This document shows positions 53,241-62,635 of a stretch of DNA of 64,000 nt, in pieces (within the stretch, counting starts at the first letter, position 1; the number at the start of each line of letters is the position of its first letter). Origin of the DNA: CAYFZO01 sp965226235. Its GTDB lineage: Bacteria; Pseudomonadota; Gammaproteobacteria; Poriferisulfidales; Oxydemutatoraceae. The position numbers were made by a program, and so were the translations under genes. The stretch lies in contig OZ245335.1 in assembly GCA_965226235.1 (NCBI GenBank), forward strand, positions 1,488,001 to 1,552,000, read 5' to 3'. The notes under the pieces were generated by a model. It did no database searches. It saw nothing but the letters and a program-made list of their open reading frames with translations, and had not been told where the DNA came from.

Positions 53241-55088
53241 CTACTCGACCGTAACGGATTTGGCAAGGTTGCGTGGCTTGTCGATATCGGTGCCTTTTAG
53301 CAAGGCGGTGTAGTAGGCCAGCAACTGCAATGGCACCGAGAATACGATCGGTGCCACGGCATTTTCCGGCGCGTCGAGTTCTATGATGGCTGCGATTTTG
53401 CCATCATGGCGCAGGTTCGCGCCCTTGTCGGCGAACACGTGCAGGATGCCGCCTCGGCTGCGTACCTCTTCGAGGTTTGACTTCAGCTTTGCCAGCAGGT
53501 GATCGTGCGGGGCCACCACGATGATCGGTATGTTCTTGTCGACGAGTGCCAGCGGGCCGTGTTTGAGTTCGCCGGCGGGATAGGCTTCGGCGTGGATATA
53601 GGAGATCTCCTTCATTTTCAGCGCGCCTTCCATCGCGATCGGGTATTGCAGGCCCCGTCCCAAAAACAGCGCGTGCTGCTTGTCAAAGTACTGCTGCGCC
53701 AGTCGTTCGATGGCGGGTTCGAGTTCCAGCGCCTGCTCAAGTCGCGAGGGTAGATTTCTCAACTGGGCGACCAGCTCATGGATAACTTCCTGCTGCATGC
53801 CGTGGTATCTGCCGAGCAGGATCACCAGGAGCATCAGCGCGGTCAACTGCGTCGTAAACGCTTTGGTCGAGGCGACGCCGATTTCAGGGCCGGCGTGCGT
53901 CATCAGTGCCAGGTCGGATTCGCGCACCAGCGTGCTTTGGCCCACGTTGCAGATGGTCAGCGATGCCAGGTAAGGGCGTGATTTCGCCAACTCGAGCGCT
54001 GCCAGCGTGTCGGCGGTCTCACCCGATTGGGACAGGGTCACAAACAGCGTGCTTCTGGGGGTCATTTGTTTGCGGTAGCGGAACTCGCTGGCGACTTCCA
54101 CGCGGCAGAACAGGTTGGTGAACTCTTCGAACCAGTACTTGGCAACCAGTGCGGCGTGATAGCTGGTACCGCAGGCGACGATCTGCAATCCGCGGGCCGC
54201 GGCGAGAACTTCTTCGGCCCCGCTTCCCAGCACTTCGTTGGGGACGGTATTGCTGAGCAGTCTCCCTTCGAGGGTGTCGGCGACGGCGCGCGGCTGTTCG
54301 TGTATTTCCTTGTGCATGTAGTGCTCGAACTCCCCCAGCTCGGCGGCGTTGACGTTGAAGCTGGCACGCTCCGGCGCACGCTCGACCGGGCGCAGCTTTT
54401 CATCGAACAGGTTGATTCCGTCCTGGCGCACCTCGGCGATTTCGCCGTTTTCCATGTAGATGAAATCCTGCGTAAACCGGATCAGTGCCTGCGCGTCGGA
54501 GGAGATGTAGTTGCCATCGCTGCCGATGCCGAGGATCAGCGGGCTACCGTTGCGTGCAGCAACAAAGCGATGCGGGTCGCATTTGTCGAGTACGCCCAGC
54601 GCATAGGTGCCTTCCAGATCGCGGCAGGCCGCAGTGACGGCGTTCAGCAGGTCTTTTTTCTTCGCGAGGTAGTACATGATCTGGTGCGCGATCACCTCCG
54701 TGTCGGTTTCGGACAGGAAACTGACCCCCCGCTTGATCTGGCAGGCCTTTAGCGACTCGTAGTTTTCGATGATGCCGTTGTGTACGACGATCACGCGGTT
54801 GTTCGATAGGTGCGGATGCGCGTTGGTTTCGCTGGGGACGCCGTGCGTTGCCCAGCGGGTGTGTGCGACACCGATGTGGCTAACGCAGGGGGAGGCTTTG
54901 AGCGCGGTTTCAAGCTCGACAACCTTGCCGAGTGTTCTTACGCGGTGGATGTCGGCTTTGGTCTCGGTGTCACCGGTCAGCAGGGCGATGCCGGCCGAGT
55001 CATAGCCGCGATATTCGAGCCGCTTCAGTCCTTCGATCAGCACTGGGCAGACATCGGTTTTCGCGACGGCGGCGATGATCCCGCACAT
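53241..55088 (-). CDS. glmS: Glutamine-fructose-6-phosphate aminotransferase (isomerising)
   Basis: Makes glucosamine-6-phosphate, the first step toward UDP-GlcNAc. The N-terminal nucleophile Cys2 follows Met (MCGIIAAV); VAHTRWATHG near 75 and the SIS-domain motifs (GTSYHAAL near 307, SQSGETADTLAAL near 353, GPEIGVASTKAFT near 403) are present, and the C-terminus ends PRNLAKSVTVE as in the family. 615 residues, normal. It begins directly after the glmU stop, so glmU-glmS is an operon. No glmS ribozyme is evident. Confidence 0.97.
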   Translation of the reverse strand: MCGIIAAVAKTDVCPVLIEGLKRLEYRGYDSAGIALLTGDTETKADIHRVRTLGKVVELETALKASPCVSHIGVAHTRWATHGVPSETNAHPHLSNNRVIVVHNGIIENYESLKACQIKRGVSFLSETDTEVIAHQIMYYLAKKKDLLNAVTAACRDLEGTYALGVLDKCDPHRFVAARNGSPLILGIGSDGNYISSDAQALIRFTQDFIYMENGEIAEVRQDGINLFDEKLRPVERAPERASFNVNAAELGEFEHYMHKEIHEQPRAVADTLEGRLLSNTVPNEVLGSGAEEVLAAARGLQIVACGTSYHAALVAKYWFEEFTNLFCRVEVASEFRYRKQMTPRSTLFVTLSQSGETADTLAALELAKSRPYLASLTICNVGQSTLVRESDLALMTHAGPEIGVASTKAFTTQLTALMLLVILLGRYHGMQQEVIHELVAQLRNLPSRLEQALELEPAIERLAQQYFDKQHALFLGRGLQYPIAMEGALKMKEISYIHAEAYPAGELKHGPLALVDKNIPIIVVAPHDHLLAKLKSNLEEVRSRGGILHVFADKGANLRHDGKIAAIIELDAPENAVAPIVFSVPLQLLAYYTALLKGTDIDKPRNLAKSVTVE

Positions 55089-56459
55089 TTATTTTTTCTT
55101 CCTTCTGGCCGGGCGGCGCCAGCCAGGGACGGTCTTTTGCTGGCTGCGTGACAGCGTCAGCGCATCGGCCTGTGCGTCACGGGTGATCGTGGAGCCGGCG
55201 CCGATCGTCGCGCCCGCTGCGATTTTCACCGGGGCGACGAGTTGCGTGCCCGAGCCGATGAAAACCCCATCGCCGATAATCGTGCGATGTTTTTCCGCGC
55301 CGTCGTAGTTGCAGGTAATGGTGCCGGCGCCGATATTGGTATCGTGTCCGATCTCGCTGTCTCCGATATAGCTCAGGTGGTTGATCTTGCTGTCTTTTGC
55401 CACGGTGCTTTTCTTGATTTCGACAAAATTGCCTACTTTGACCCGGTCGTTGAGCTCGACCTGCGGGCGAATGCGGGCGAATGGCCCGATCGTGCAGGCG
55501 TTTCCCGTGCGCGAGGACTCGACCAGCGAAAAAGGCTCTATCCGGGTCCCGGCGCCCAGCGACACGTCACGCAGGATGCAATGGGCACCGATGTGGACAT
55601 CGTCTGCCAGCGTAACGTGCCCTTCGAGCAAGACGTCGATGTCGATACAGACGTTGCGCCCGCAACTCACTTCGCCGCGGATGTCGAGGCGTCGGGCATC
55701 ACGCACGTTCACCCCTTGGTCCTGTAACTGTCTCACGCGGATCAACTGCAACTGTCGTTCGGCTGCTTCCAGTTGCGCCATGGTGTTGATCCCCAGCGCC
55801 TCGCCGGGGTCGGTGACCGGCAACGCCACGACTTTCATGCCGTGTTTCGCCGCGAGCCCGATGCAGTCGGTCAGATAATACTCGTTTTGCGCGTTGTCTG
55901 GTTCGATGCGCTCAAGCAACCCTGGCAGGCACCTGCCGCGTGCGGCGATGACGCCGGTGCTGGTCTCCCGGATACCGGCCTGCTGCGCCGAGGCGTCGCT
56001 TTGTTCGACGATGCCGATAACGTCGTTGTGCGGGTTGCGGATGATGCGTCCATAACCGGTCGGGTCGTTTTGCACCTGGGTGAGGATTGCGATATCGGCT
56101 GCGTCGAGCGCGGTGAGCAGGTCTTTCAGCGTCGACGGCCGGATCAGTGGCACGTCGCCGTACAACACCAGCACGGCATGGTCATTGTCGAGCGCGGATC
56201 GCGCGCATTGCAGCGCGTGTCCGGTGCCAAGGCGCGGGCTTTGTCGGTGCCAGTGGAGGGTGTCGTCGTCCATTGCCTGGCGCACCATCTCGGCATGCTG
56301 GCCGACGATCACATGGATCGCCTCGGGTGCCACCGCGCGGGCACTGGCAAGCACATGCGCCAGCATCGGGGTGCCGCCGAGTTCGTGCAGCACCTTGGGC
56401 TTGTCGCTGTGGATGCGGGTGCCTTCGCCAGCGGCCAGGACGACGATCGTGACTTTCAT
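55089..56459 (-). CDS. glmU: Bifunctional GlcNAc-1-P uridyltransferase / GlcN-1-P acetyltransferase
   Basis: Makes UDP-GlcNAc. The N-terminal uridyltransferase has LAAGEGTRIHSDKPKVLH near 8-25 and YGDVPLI near 101. The C-terminal left-handed beta-helix has hexapeptide repeats from about 260, with the acetyltransferase active-site NFVEIKKS, then GDSEIGHDTNIGAGTITCNYDG near 373. 456 residues, normal. Located downstream of atpC, as in many gammaproteobacteria (atp-glmUS). Confidence 0.97.
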   Translation of the reverse strand: MKVTIVVLAAGEGTRIHSDKPKVLHELGGTPMLAHVLASARAVAPEAIHVIVGQHAEMVRQAMDDDTLHWHRQSPRLGTGHALQCARSALDNDHAVLVLYGDVPLIRPSTLKDLLTALDAADIAILTQVQNDPTGYGRIIRNPHNDVIGIVEQSDASAQQAGIRETSTGVIAARGRCLPGLLERIEPDNAQNEYYLTDCIGLAAKHGMKVVALPVTDPGEALGINTMAQLEAAERQLQLIRVRQLQDQGVNVRDARRLDIRGEVSCGRNVCIDIDVLLEGHVTLADDVHIGAHCILRDVSLGAGTRIEPFSLVESSRTGNACTIGPFARIRPQVELNDRVKVGNFVEIKKSTVAKDSKINHLSYIGDSEIGHDTNIGAGTITCNYDGAEKHRTIIGDGVFIGSGTQLVAPVKIAAGATIGAGSTITRDAQADALTLSRSQQKTVPGWRRPARRKKK

Positions 56460-56576
56460 ACCGGCGAATTATCGCAAACCCGGAGCAGGAATGCGCGCGG
56501 CGCCCTGAAGCTGTTAGCCCAAAGCGCTAATGTCACCTTTGCCAATTCTAAAATACCCTCTTTAATTATGGTATTC

Positions 56577-56768
56577 GTAGGGGCGACGCATGCCTCGCCC
56601 GACAAAGCCCCGTGCGGTCCTATCAAAACGGCCTGCCGGTATCGCTGCGGTGCGAATGCACGCACAAGGGCGACACAACCCGATACAACATGGCCTGCCA
56701 GCCATCACCTGTGGAACAGACGGAACCCGTGACGCATTCACAAGGGCGACGCATGCGTCGCCCCTACA
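56577..56768. repeat. 192-bp element bounded by palindromic inverted repeats (MITE/REPIN-like)
   Basis: Left boundary gtaggggcgacgcatgcctc (56577 on), right boundary gcatgcgtcgcccctac ending 56768; each contains the palindrome gggcgacgcatgcgtcgccc (perfect at 56745-56764, one mismatch at 56581-56600). The interior has a third partial copy, caagggcgac near 56666. No coding potential. Confidence 0.75.
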
Positions 56769-56890
56769 ACATGATGCAAGACCACCAAACAGCCCGGAAG
56801 AGGACATTCTAGCTTGGGGTAAAAGGGAACATCTATGGATTGGGTTGACAGCGGTGCCCTGAAGTTGCTTGACCTGATTTGCGCGGTTCA

Positions 56891-56985
56891 TGGATCATCC
56901 GCGACCGGGCGGCGGCTTGCGGCGGGTTCCGCCATCGCCCTGGCGGCTTTCTTGTCGGCTAACGCGGACGCCAGCGCGGCACCCT
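56891..56985 (-). repeat. Degenerate duplicate of the atpC 3' end
   Basis: tggatcatccgc and the following 90 bases match 57015-57112 (inside atpC) at an offset of 124 bp, with scattered substitutions. The duplicate lies beyond the atpC stop at 56990, so it is not translated. It looks like an old tandem slip of the gene end. Confidence 0.7.
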
Positions 56986-56989
56986 GGGG

Positions 56990-57409
56990 TTACCTGGTCT
57001 TTCTACGCAGCTCGTGGATCATCCGCAACTGGGCGGCGGCCGAGGCGAGTTCCGCCATTGCCTTGGCGGCTTCCTCGTCGGACAGCTTGGATTCCAGCGC
57101 GGCTTCCGCGCGTTGCTTGACTTCCTGCGCTTTCATTTCGTCCAGGTCTTCCCCGCGTGCGGCGGTATCGGAAAGAATGGTCACGACCGAGGGTTGGACT
57201 TCTATGATGCCGCCGGAGACGAAAAAATGCTCGTCGGGCTGTCCGTCGACGCGGATGCGCACCGGCCCGGGCTTGAGTCTCGACAGAAACGGCGCGTGCT
57301 TGGGGAAGATGCCGACCTCCCCCATTTCGGCCGATGCAAATACGGCGTTGGCCTCGCCGCTGAAAAGCTCTTTTTCAGCGCTGACGATGTGTACCGCGAT
57401 GGTGCTCAT
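56990..57409 (-). CDS. atpC: ATP synthase epsilon subunit
   Basis: F1 central-stalk subunit, 139 residues. The N-terminal beta-sandwich begins TIAVHIVSAEKELFSGEA; GEVGIFPKHAPFLSRLKPG near 31-49 is the family signature; the C-terminal helices (EDLDEMKAQEVKQRAEAALE, then EEAAKAMAELASAAAQL) are inhibitory in F1. The frame is complete. It follows atpD directly. Confidence 0.96.
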   Translation of the reverse strand: MSTIAVHIVSAEKELFSGEANAVFASAEMGEVGIFPKHAPFLSRLKPGPVRIRVDGQPDEHFFVSGGIIEVQPSVVTILSDTAARGEDLDEMKAQEVKQRAEAALESKLSDEEAAKAMAELASAAAQLRMIHELRRKTR

Positions 57410-58801
57410 TTACTGTATCGACTCCGCTTTGGCTGCGGCTTCCTCGATCGAACCAACCATGTAAAACGCCTGTTCCGGCACTTGGTCGTATTCTCCGTCG
57501 AGAATACCGCGAAACCCGCGGATGGTTTCCTTCAATGGCACGTATTTGCCGGCGGAGCCGGTGAACACTTCCGCGACGAAGAACGGTTGCGACAGGAAGC
57601 GCTGGATTTTTCTCGCCCGCGTGACGGTCAGTTTGTCGTCTTCGGATAGCTCGTCCATGCCGAGGATGGCGATGATGTCCCTGAGTTCCTTGTAGCGTTG
57701 CAATGTGTTCTGTACGTCGCGCGCGGTGTCGTAGTGCTCGTTGCCGATGACCAGGGGGTCGAGCAGGCGACTGGTCGAATCCAGCGGGTCTACGGCAGGG
57801 TAGATGCCGAGTTCTGCGACCTGCCGCGAGAGGACCAGCGTCGCGTCGAGGTGCGCGAAGGTGGTTGCCGGAGATGGATCGGTGAGGTCGTCAGCCGGGA
57901 CGTAAACCGCCTGGAATGAAGTGATCGAGCCGGTCTTTGTCGATGTAATCCGCTCCTGCAACAGGCCCATCTCCTCGGCCAGCGTCGGCTGGTAACCGAC
58001 CGCCGACGGCATGCGCCCGAGCAGGGCCGAAACCTCGGTCCCGGCCAGCGTATAGCGGTAGATGTTGTCGATAAACATCAATACGTCGTTGCCTTCGTCG
58101 CGGAACCCCTCCGCGATGGTCAACCCGGTCAGCGCGACCCGCAGCCGGTTGCCCGGGGGTTCGTTCATTTGCCCATACACCAGGGCGACCTTGTCCAGCA
58201 CCTGGGATTCTTTCATCTCGTGGTAGAAGTCGTTGCCTTCGCGGGTGCGCTCGCCGACGCCGGCGAACACCGAGTAGCCGCTGTGTTCCATGGCGATATT
58301 ACGGATGAGCTCCATCAGCGTAACGGTTTTGCCGACGCCGGCGCCACCGAACAACCCGATCTTGCCGCCTTTCGAGATCGGCATGATCAGGTCGATGACC
58401 TTGATGCCGGTTTCGAAAATCTCGATGGCCGAGGATTGATCGACGTACTCCGGTGGGTTGCGATGAATCGGCATGTGCCGTGTTGCTTCTACCGGGCCGG
58501 CTTCGTCGATGGGGTCGCCGAGCACATCCATGATGCGTCCAAGCGTCGCTTCGCCCACGGGCACCTGCACCGGGTCTCCGGTGTTCTCCACCGGCAGGCC
58601 GCGGCGCAATCCTTCGGAGATTCCGAGGGCAATGGTTCTGACGACGCCATCGCCGAGTTGCTGTTGCACCTCCAGCGTCAGTTTGTGTTGACCGTCGCCG
58701 GTGTTCACCAACAGCGCGTCATGCACTTTGGGGATGTGCTCCTTGGGAAATTCGACGTCGATTACGGCGCCGATGATTTCAACGATATTGCCGGTGTTCA
58801 T
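57410..58801 (-). CDS. atpD: ATP synthase beta subunit
   Basis: Catalytic F1 subunit, 463 residues. P-loop GGAGVGKTV near 150, catalytic-Glu region AGVGERTREGNDFYHEM near 181, DNIYRYTLAGTEVSALLGRMPSAVGYQPTL near 245-274 (Walker B, hinge). One base separates its stop from the atpC start. The operon order B-E-F-H-A-G-D-C is the bacterial standard. Confidence 0.98.
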   Translation of the reverse strand: MNTGNIVEIIGAVIDVEFPKEHIPKVHDALLVNTGDGQHKLTLEVQQQLGDGVVRTIALGISEGLRRGLPVENTGDPVQVPVGEATLGRIMDVLGDPIDEAGPVEATRHMPIHRNPPEYVDQSSAIEIFETGIKVIDLIMPISKGGKIGLFGGAGVGKTVTLMELIRNIAMEHSGYSVFAGVGERTREGNDFYHEMKESQVLDKVALVYGQMNEPPGNRLRVALTGLTIAEGFRDEGNDVLMFIDNIYRYTLAGTEVSALLGRMPSAVGYQPTLAEEMGLLQERITSTKTGSITSFQAVYVPADDLTDPSPATTFAHLDATLVLSRQVAELGIYPAVDPLDSTSRLLDPLVIGNEHYDTARDVQNTLQRYKELRDIIAILGMDELSEDDKLTVTRARKIQRFLSQPFFVAEVFTGSAGKYVPLKETIRGFRGILDGEYDQVPEQAFYMVGSIEEAAAKAESIQ

Positions 58802-58840
58802 GCTCGTTTCTCCTGCGTGTGGGCCAAGCGGCGGTTAGGT

Positions 58841-59695
58841 TCAGACGGCGGCCGCGCCGCCGACGATCTCTGAAATCTCCTGGGTAATCGATGCCTGGCG
58901 CGCCTTGTTGTAAGTGAGTTGCAATTCATCTATCAGGCTGCCTGCGTTGTCGGACGCGCTCTTCATCGCGACCATGCGCGCCGCCATTTCGCAGGCGATG
59001 TTTTCTACTATGGCCTGGTAGATTTGCGACTCGATGTAGCGTTCCAGCATCGTATCAAGTACCAACCGCGCGTCGGGCTCATAGATGTAATCCCAGGTAT
59101 GCTCCTCGGCTTCATCTTTTTCGGCGGGGATCAACCGCGTTACCTGCGGGCTTTGCGTCATGGTGCTGACGAAGCGGTTTTCTACCAGGAACAACCGGTC
59201 TATGCGGCCTTCGGAGTACGCGTCCAGCATGATCTTGATCGCCCCGATCATGTCTTCAATGCGCGGGTTGTCTCCCAGATGCGTGGCTTGCGACAGGAGG
59301 TTGGCATGGCGTCGGAAGAAACGTACCGCTTTGCTGCCGATTGCGCATAACTCCACCTGTGCCCCGCGCCCCTGCCACTCCTTGATCAGGACGAAGGCTT
59401 GTTTGAAAAGGTTGACGTTCAAGCCGCCGCACAGGCCACGGTCGGTCGAGACCAGGATCACGCCGATGGCTTTGACATTTTCGCGTTGTTCAAAGAACGG
59501 GTGGCGGTATTCGAGATGGGCGCCGGCAATATGGGAGATTGCGGCGCGGATTTTTTCCGCGTAAGGGCGACTTGCCGCCATGCGGTCCTGCGCGCGGCGC
59601 ATTTTGCTCGCCGCGACCATCTCCATCGCCTTGGTGATTTTCTGCGTGTTCTTGATGCTCGCGATCTTGCTGCGGATTTCTTTTTCGTTTGACAT
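58841..59695 (-). CDS. atpG: ATP synthase gamma subunit
   Basis: Rotor shaft of F1, 284 residues. N-terminal EIRSKIASIKNTQKITKAMEMVAASKMRRAQ and C-terminal RMVAMKSASDNAGSLIDELQLTYNKARQASITQEISEIVGGAAA coiled coils are typical. A central LVSTDRGLCGGLN near 79 is conserved. Confidence 0.97.
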   Translation of the reverse strand: MSNEKEIRSKIASIKNTQKITKAMEMVAASKMRRAQDRMAASRPYAEKIRAAISHIAGAHLEYRHPFFEQRENVKAIGVILVSTDRGLCGGLNVNLFKQAFVLIKEWQGRGAQVELCAIGSKAVRFFRRHANLLSQATHLGDNPRIEDMIGAIKIMLDAYSEGRIDRLFLVENRFVSTMTQSPQVTRLIPAEKDEAEEHTWDYIYEPDARLVLDTMLERYIESQIYQAIVENIACEMAARMVAMKSASDNAGSLIDELQLTYNKARQASITQEISEIVGGAAAV

Positions 59696-59724
59696 TTTCT
59701 TTGCCTGACCGAGGCGGTTTTTGC

Positions 59725-61266
59725 TTACCAGGCGCCCGTGGATTTGAATTTTTCCACGACGTCTTTCAGTTGGGCTTCGATTTCGTCGCTATATTCGCCA
59801 GTTTCGTTGATCCGCCTGGCCAGTTCGGCGTGTTCGGCGTTCAGGTTCGCGTGCAGCGCGCTTTCAAAGGAGCCGATCTTGGCGGTTTCGACGTCGTCGA
59901 GGTAGCCTCTGTCGGCGGCGAACAGCGAGATTGCCGTCTCGGCGACCGAAAGCGGAGAGTATTGCTTCTGCTTCATCAGTTCCATGATGCGCGCGCCGCG
60001 TTCCAGTTGTTTGCGTGTCTGCTCGTCAAGGTCGGAAGCAAACTGGGAAAATGCCGCAAGTTCTCGATACTGGGCCAGAGCCAGGCGTATTCCGCCGCCG
60101 AGCTTCTTGATGATCCCCGTCTGCGCGGCACCGCCGACCCGTGAGACCGACAGCCCCGCGTTCATCGCCGGGCGAAAACCGGAATTGAACAGGTCGGTTT
60201 CGAGAAAAATCTGCCCGTCGGTGATTGAAATTACGTTGGTTGGCACGAAGGCCGACACGTCGCCCGCCTGGGTTTCGATGATCGGTAGAGCGGTGAGCGA
60301 GCCGCTGCGTCCCTTGACCTTGCCTGCGGTTTTTTTCTCGACATACGCCGGGTTGACGCGTGCCGCGCGCTCGAGCAGCCGCGAGTGAAGATAAAAAACG
60401 TCTCCCGGGTAAGCTTCTCTTCCCGGCGGGCGCCTGAGCAACAGCGAGATCTGTCGGTAGGCCCATGCCTGCTTGGTCAGGTCGTCGTAGATAATCAGGG
60501 CGTCCTGCCCGTTGTCGCGGTAATACTCGCCCATGGTGCATCCGGCGAAAGGCGCCAGGAACTGCATCGCCGCTGGGTTGGCCGCGGTAGCCGCGACCAC
60601 GATCGTGTGTTCCATCGCGCCGTGTTCTTCGAGCTTGCGCACGACGTTGGCGACCGATGCCTGCTTTTGGCCTACGGCGACGTAAATGCACTTCAGGTTG
60701 CCGCCTTTCTGGTTGATGATCGTGTCGATGGCGACGGCGGTTTTGCCCACCTGGCGATCGCCGATAATCAACTCGCGCTGCCCTCTGCCGATCGGCACCA
60801 TCGAATCGATTGCTTTCAGTCCGGTCTGCACCGGTTCGCTCACCGACTGGCGGGTGATCACACCGGGGGCGACCTGTTCGAGCGGCGCCGTCAGTCCGGT
60901 CTCAATCGCGCCCTTGCCGTCGATGGGGTTGCCGAGCGCGTCGAGCACGCGACCTTCAAGCTCCGGGCCAACGGGTACTTCCAGGATGCGGCCGGTGCAC
61001 TGGCAGGTTTGTCCTTCCCTGAGATTTTTATAGTCTCCCAGCGTCACGGCACCGACGGAGTCGCGTTCGAGGTTGAGTGCCATGCCGTAAAGGCCGCCTT
61101 CAAACTTGATCATCTCCCCGTACATGACGTCCTGCAGGCCGTGGATACGGGCGATGCCGTCGGTCAGGGACACCACGGTGCCTTCGTTGTGCGCTTCGAT
61201 CGATGCATCGAAGTTTTCGATTTTCTGTTTGATCAGATCGCTGATCTCTGTGGGATTTAATTGCAT
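59725..61266 (-). CDS. atpA: ATP synthase alpha subunit
   Basis: Non-catalytic nucleotide-binding subunit of F1, 513 residues. P-loop GDRQVGKTAVA near 169, ALIIYDDLTKQAWAYRQISLLLRRPPGREAYPGDVFYLHSRLLERAA near 263-309, and the C-terminal DVVEKFKSTGAW. Normal length, intact. Confidence 0.98.
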   Translation of the reverse strand: MQLNPTEISDLIKQKIENFDASIEAHNEGTVVSLTDGIARIHGLQDVMYGEMIKFEGGLYGMALNLERDSVGAVTLGDYKNLREGQTCQCTGRILEVPVGPELEGRVLDALGNPIDGKGAIETGLTAPLEQVAPGVITRQSVSEPVQTGLKAIDSMVPIGRGQRELIIGDRQVGKTAVAIDTIINQKGGNLKCIYVAVGQKQASVANVVRKLEEHGAMEHTIVVAATAANPAAMQFLAPFAGCTMGEYYRDNGQDALIIYDDLTKQAWAYRQISLLLRRPPGREAYPGDVFYLHSRLLERAARVNPAYVEKKTAGKVKGRSGSLTALPIIETQAGDVSAFVPTNVISITDGQIFLETDLFNSGFRPAMNAGLSVSRVGGAAQTGIIKKLGGGIRLALAQYRELAAFSQFASDLDEQTRKQLERGARIMELMKQKQYSPLSVAETAISLFAADRGYLDDVETAKIGSFESALHANLNAEHAELARRINETGEYSDEIEAQLKDVVEKFKSTGAW

Positions 61267-61291
61267 TCCACTTTGTCCTCGTGAAGGCCTG

Positions 61292-61828
61292 TTACTGGAT
61301 GAGTGCCTGTGATAATTTTTCCAACCTGGTTTTCAGGGAGCCGTCGATGACCAGGTCACCGATACGTACGCTTGCGCCACCTAACAGGCTTGGGTCGACG
61401 CGGCAGGTTGCGGTGGTTTTGCGTCCGGTGCGTGCTTCGACCGCGCTGCACAACGCGGCTTGCTGGGGGGCGTCCAACGGTTGGGCGCTGACAATTTCGA
61501 CTACGCTGACGTTGCGGTCTTCGACGCAGTAGCGTTCAAACAGTGCGGCGATATCAGTGACGAGTTCGAGGCGGCGGTTCGAGGCGAGAAGGCGCACGAA
61601 GTTTTGCAGACGCTGGTCCAGCAAGTCGCCGAGCGCTTCGATGAGTGCGGCGGCGATTTGCTGCGTGCCAAGGCGCGGGTTTCCGATCGACCGCTTGACC
61701 GAGTCGTTGGAGACGGCGGTGGCGAGAGCGGCGAGCGCCTGTGACCATTGGCTCAGCGCAGCATGCGCTTTTGCGCTCTCGAACGCTGCACGCGCGTAGG
61801 GCCTTGCCGCTGTTGCGAGTGTCGCCAT
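61292..61828 (-). CDS. atpH: ATP synthase delta subunit
   Basis: Peripheral stalk cap linking F1 to the b subunits, 178 residues. N-terminal ATAARPYARAAFE and C-terminal DPSLLGGASVRIGDLVIDGSLKTRLEKL are family hallmarks. Its start is fused to the atpF stop (one-base overlap). Confidence 0.96.
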   Translation of the reverse strand: MATLATAARPYARAAFESAKAHAALSQWSQALAALATAVSNDSVKRSIGNPRLGTQQIAAALIEALGDLLDQRLQNFVRLLASNRRLELVTDIAALFERYCVEDRNVSVVEIVSAQPLDAPQQAALCSAVEARTGRKTTATCRVDPSLLGGASVRIGDLVIDGSLKTRLEKLSQALIQ

Positions 61829-62307
61829 CAGTTCGCCTGGATGCGTCCTTCCAGTTCTTTCAAAGCGGCCGTGTGCACCGTCGGGTCGACGGTCTTTTGC
61901 AGGATACGTTCCGCGCCCTTGATCGCGATCTGCGACACTTGCCGGCGTAATGATTCGCGTGCCCGCGCAAGTTGCTGGTCAATGTCGCTCTGCGCCGCAT
62001 GCCTGATGCGATCGCTTTCTTCGCGCGCCTTGGTTTTTGCCTGATCCTCTATTTCCTCCGCGCGCTTTTCGGCAAGGGAGATGATCTTGTTGGCTTTGTT
62101 GCGTGCCTGGGCTTCGATGTCTTCCGCCTGCGTGCGGGCGTTCTCGAGATCGCGGCGCCCCTGGTCTGCGGCCGCGAGCCCGTCGGAGATTTGATTACGG
62201 CGTTGCTCCAGCGCGTTGTTCACAGGAGCCCACAGGTAGCGCTGCACCAGCCAGATAAACAGCGCGAAAGCGACCATCTGTGCCAGCAAGGTGGCCGTGA
62301 TGTTCAT
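61828..62307 (-). CDS. atpF: ATP synthase subunit b
   Basis: Peripheral stalk, 159 residues from ATG 62307: MNITATLLAQMVAFALFIWLVQRYLW is the membrane anchor, followed by a long helical segment with the usual NQISDGLAAADQGRRDLENA pattern. The longer ORF from 62379 adds 24 residues not found in the family. Confidence 0.95.
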   Translation of the reverse strand: MNITATLLAQMVAFALFIWLVQRYLWAPVNNALEQRRNQISDGLAAADQGRRDLENARTQAEDIEAQARNKANKIISLAEKRAEEIEDQAKTKAREESDRIRHAAQSDIDQQLARARESLRRQVSQIAIKGAERILQKTVDPTVHTAALKELEGRIQAN

Positions 62308-62338
62308 TCGGAATGCCTCCCTCGGGTCGGTACGGACA

Positions 62339-62617
62339 TTACAGGGCAGCTTCGAGCGCGCCGATGAAGGGATTGGCAAACAGGAACCACATCGCGAACG
62401 CCAGGATGATGAACGGGAAGGATTCCATCAATCCTGCGAAGATGAACATATTGGTCATCAGTTGTGGTCTGAGCTCAGGCTGGCGCGCGATACCCTCGAG
62501 GGTTTTCGCGCAGATCAGCCCCCAGCCGATGGCCGAACCCAGTCCGGCCGCTGCGAGGATAACGCCAACGCCGACCGCGGTGGAAGCATAGATGTTTGCG
62601 ATGATTTCAGGGGTCAT
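62339..62617 (-). CDS. atpE: ATP synthase subunit c
   Basis: Rotor ring proteolipid, 92 residues, two membrane helices joined by the polar loop RQPE (45-48). The ion-binding carboxylate is Glu65 in GLMESFPF. The Gln expected in Na+-type rings is replaced by Trp32 in this alignment, which favours proton coupling, an inference from sequence only. Confidence 0.95.
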   Translation of the reverse strand: MTPEIIANIYASTAVGVGVILAAAGLGSAIGWGLICAKTLEGIARQPELRPQLMTNMFIFAGLMESFPFIILAFAMWFLFANPFIGALEAAL

Positions 62618-62635
62618 TGTGTTACTCCTTTGAGA

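Larger units (their letters stand above)
56460..56989. other. atpC-glmU intergenic region with repeats
   Basis: 530 bases without a gene. It holds a 192-bp element bounded by gtaggggcgacgcatgc and its inverted copy (56577-56768), and next to atpC a degenerate second copy of the atpC 3' end (56891-56985). Confidence 0.7.

Noticed and set aside
54027..54752. 241-codon plus-strand ORF opposite glmS
   Set aside because: Antisense shadow; no motif and no ribosome-binding site.
60385..61260. 291-codon plus-strand ORF opposite atpA
   Set aside because: Antisense shadow of a strongly conserved gene.
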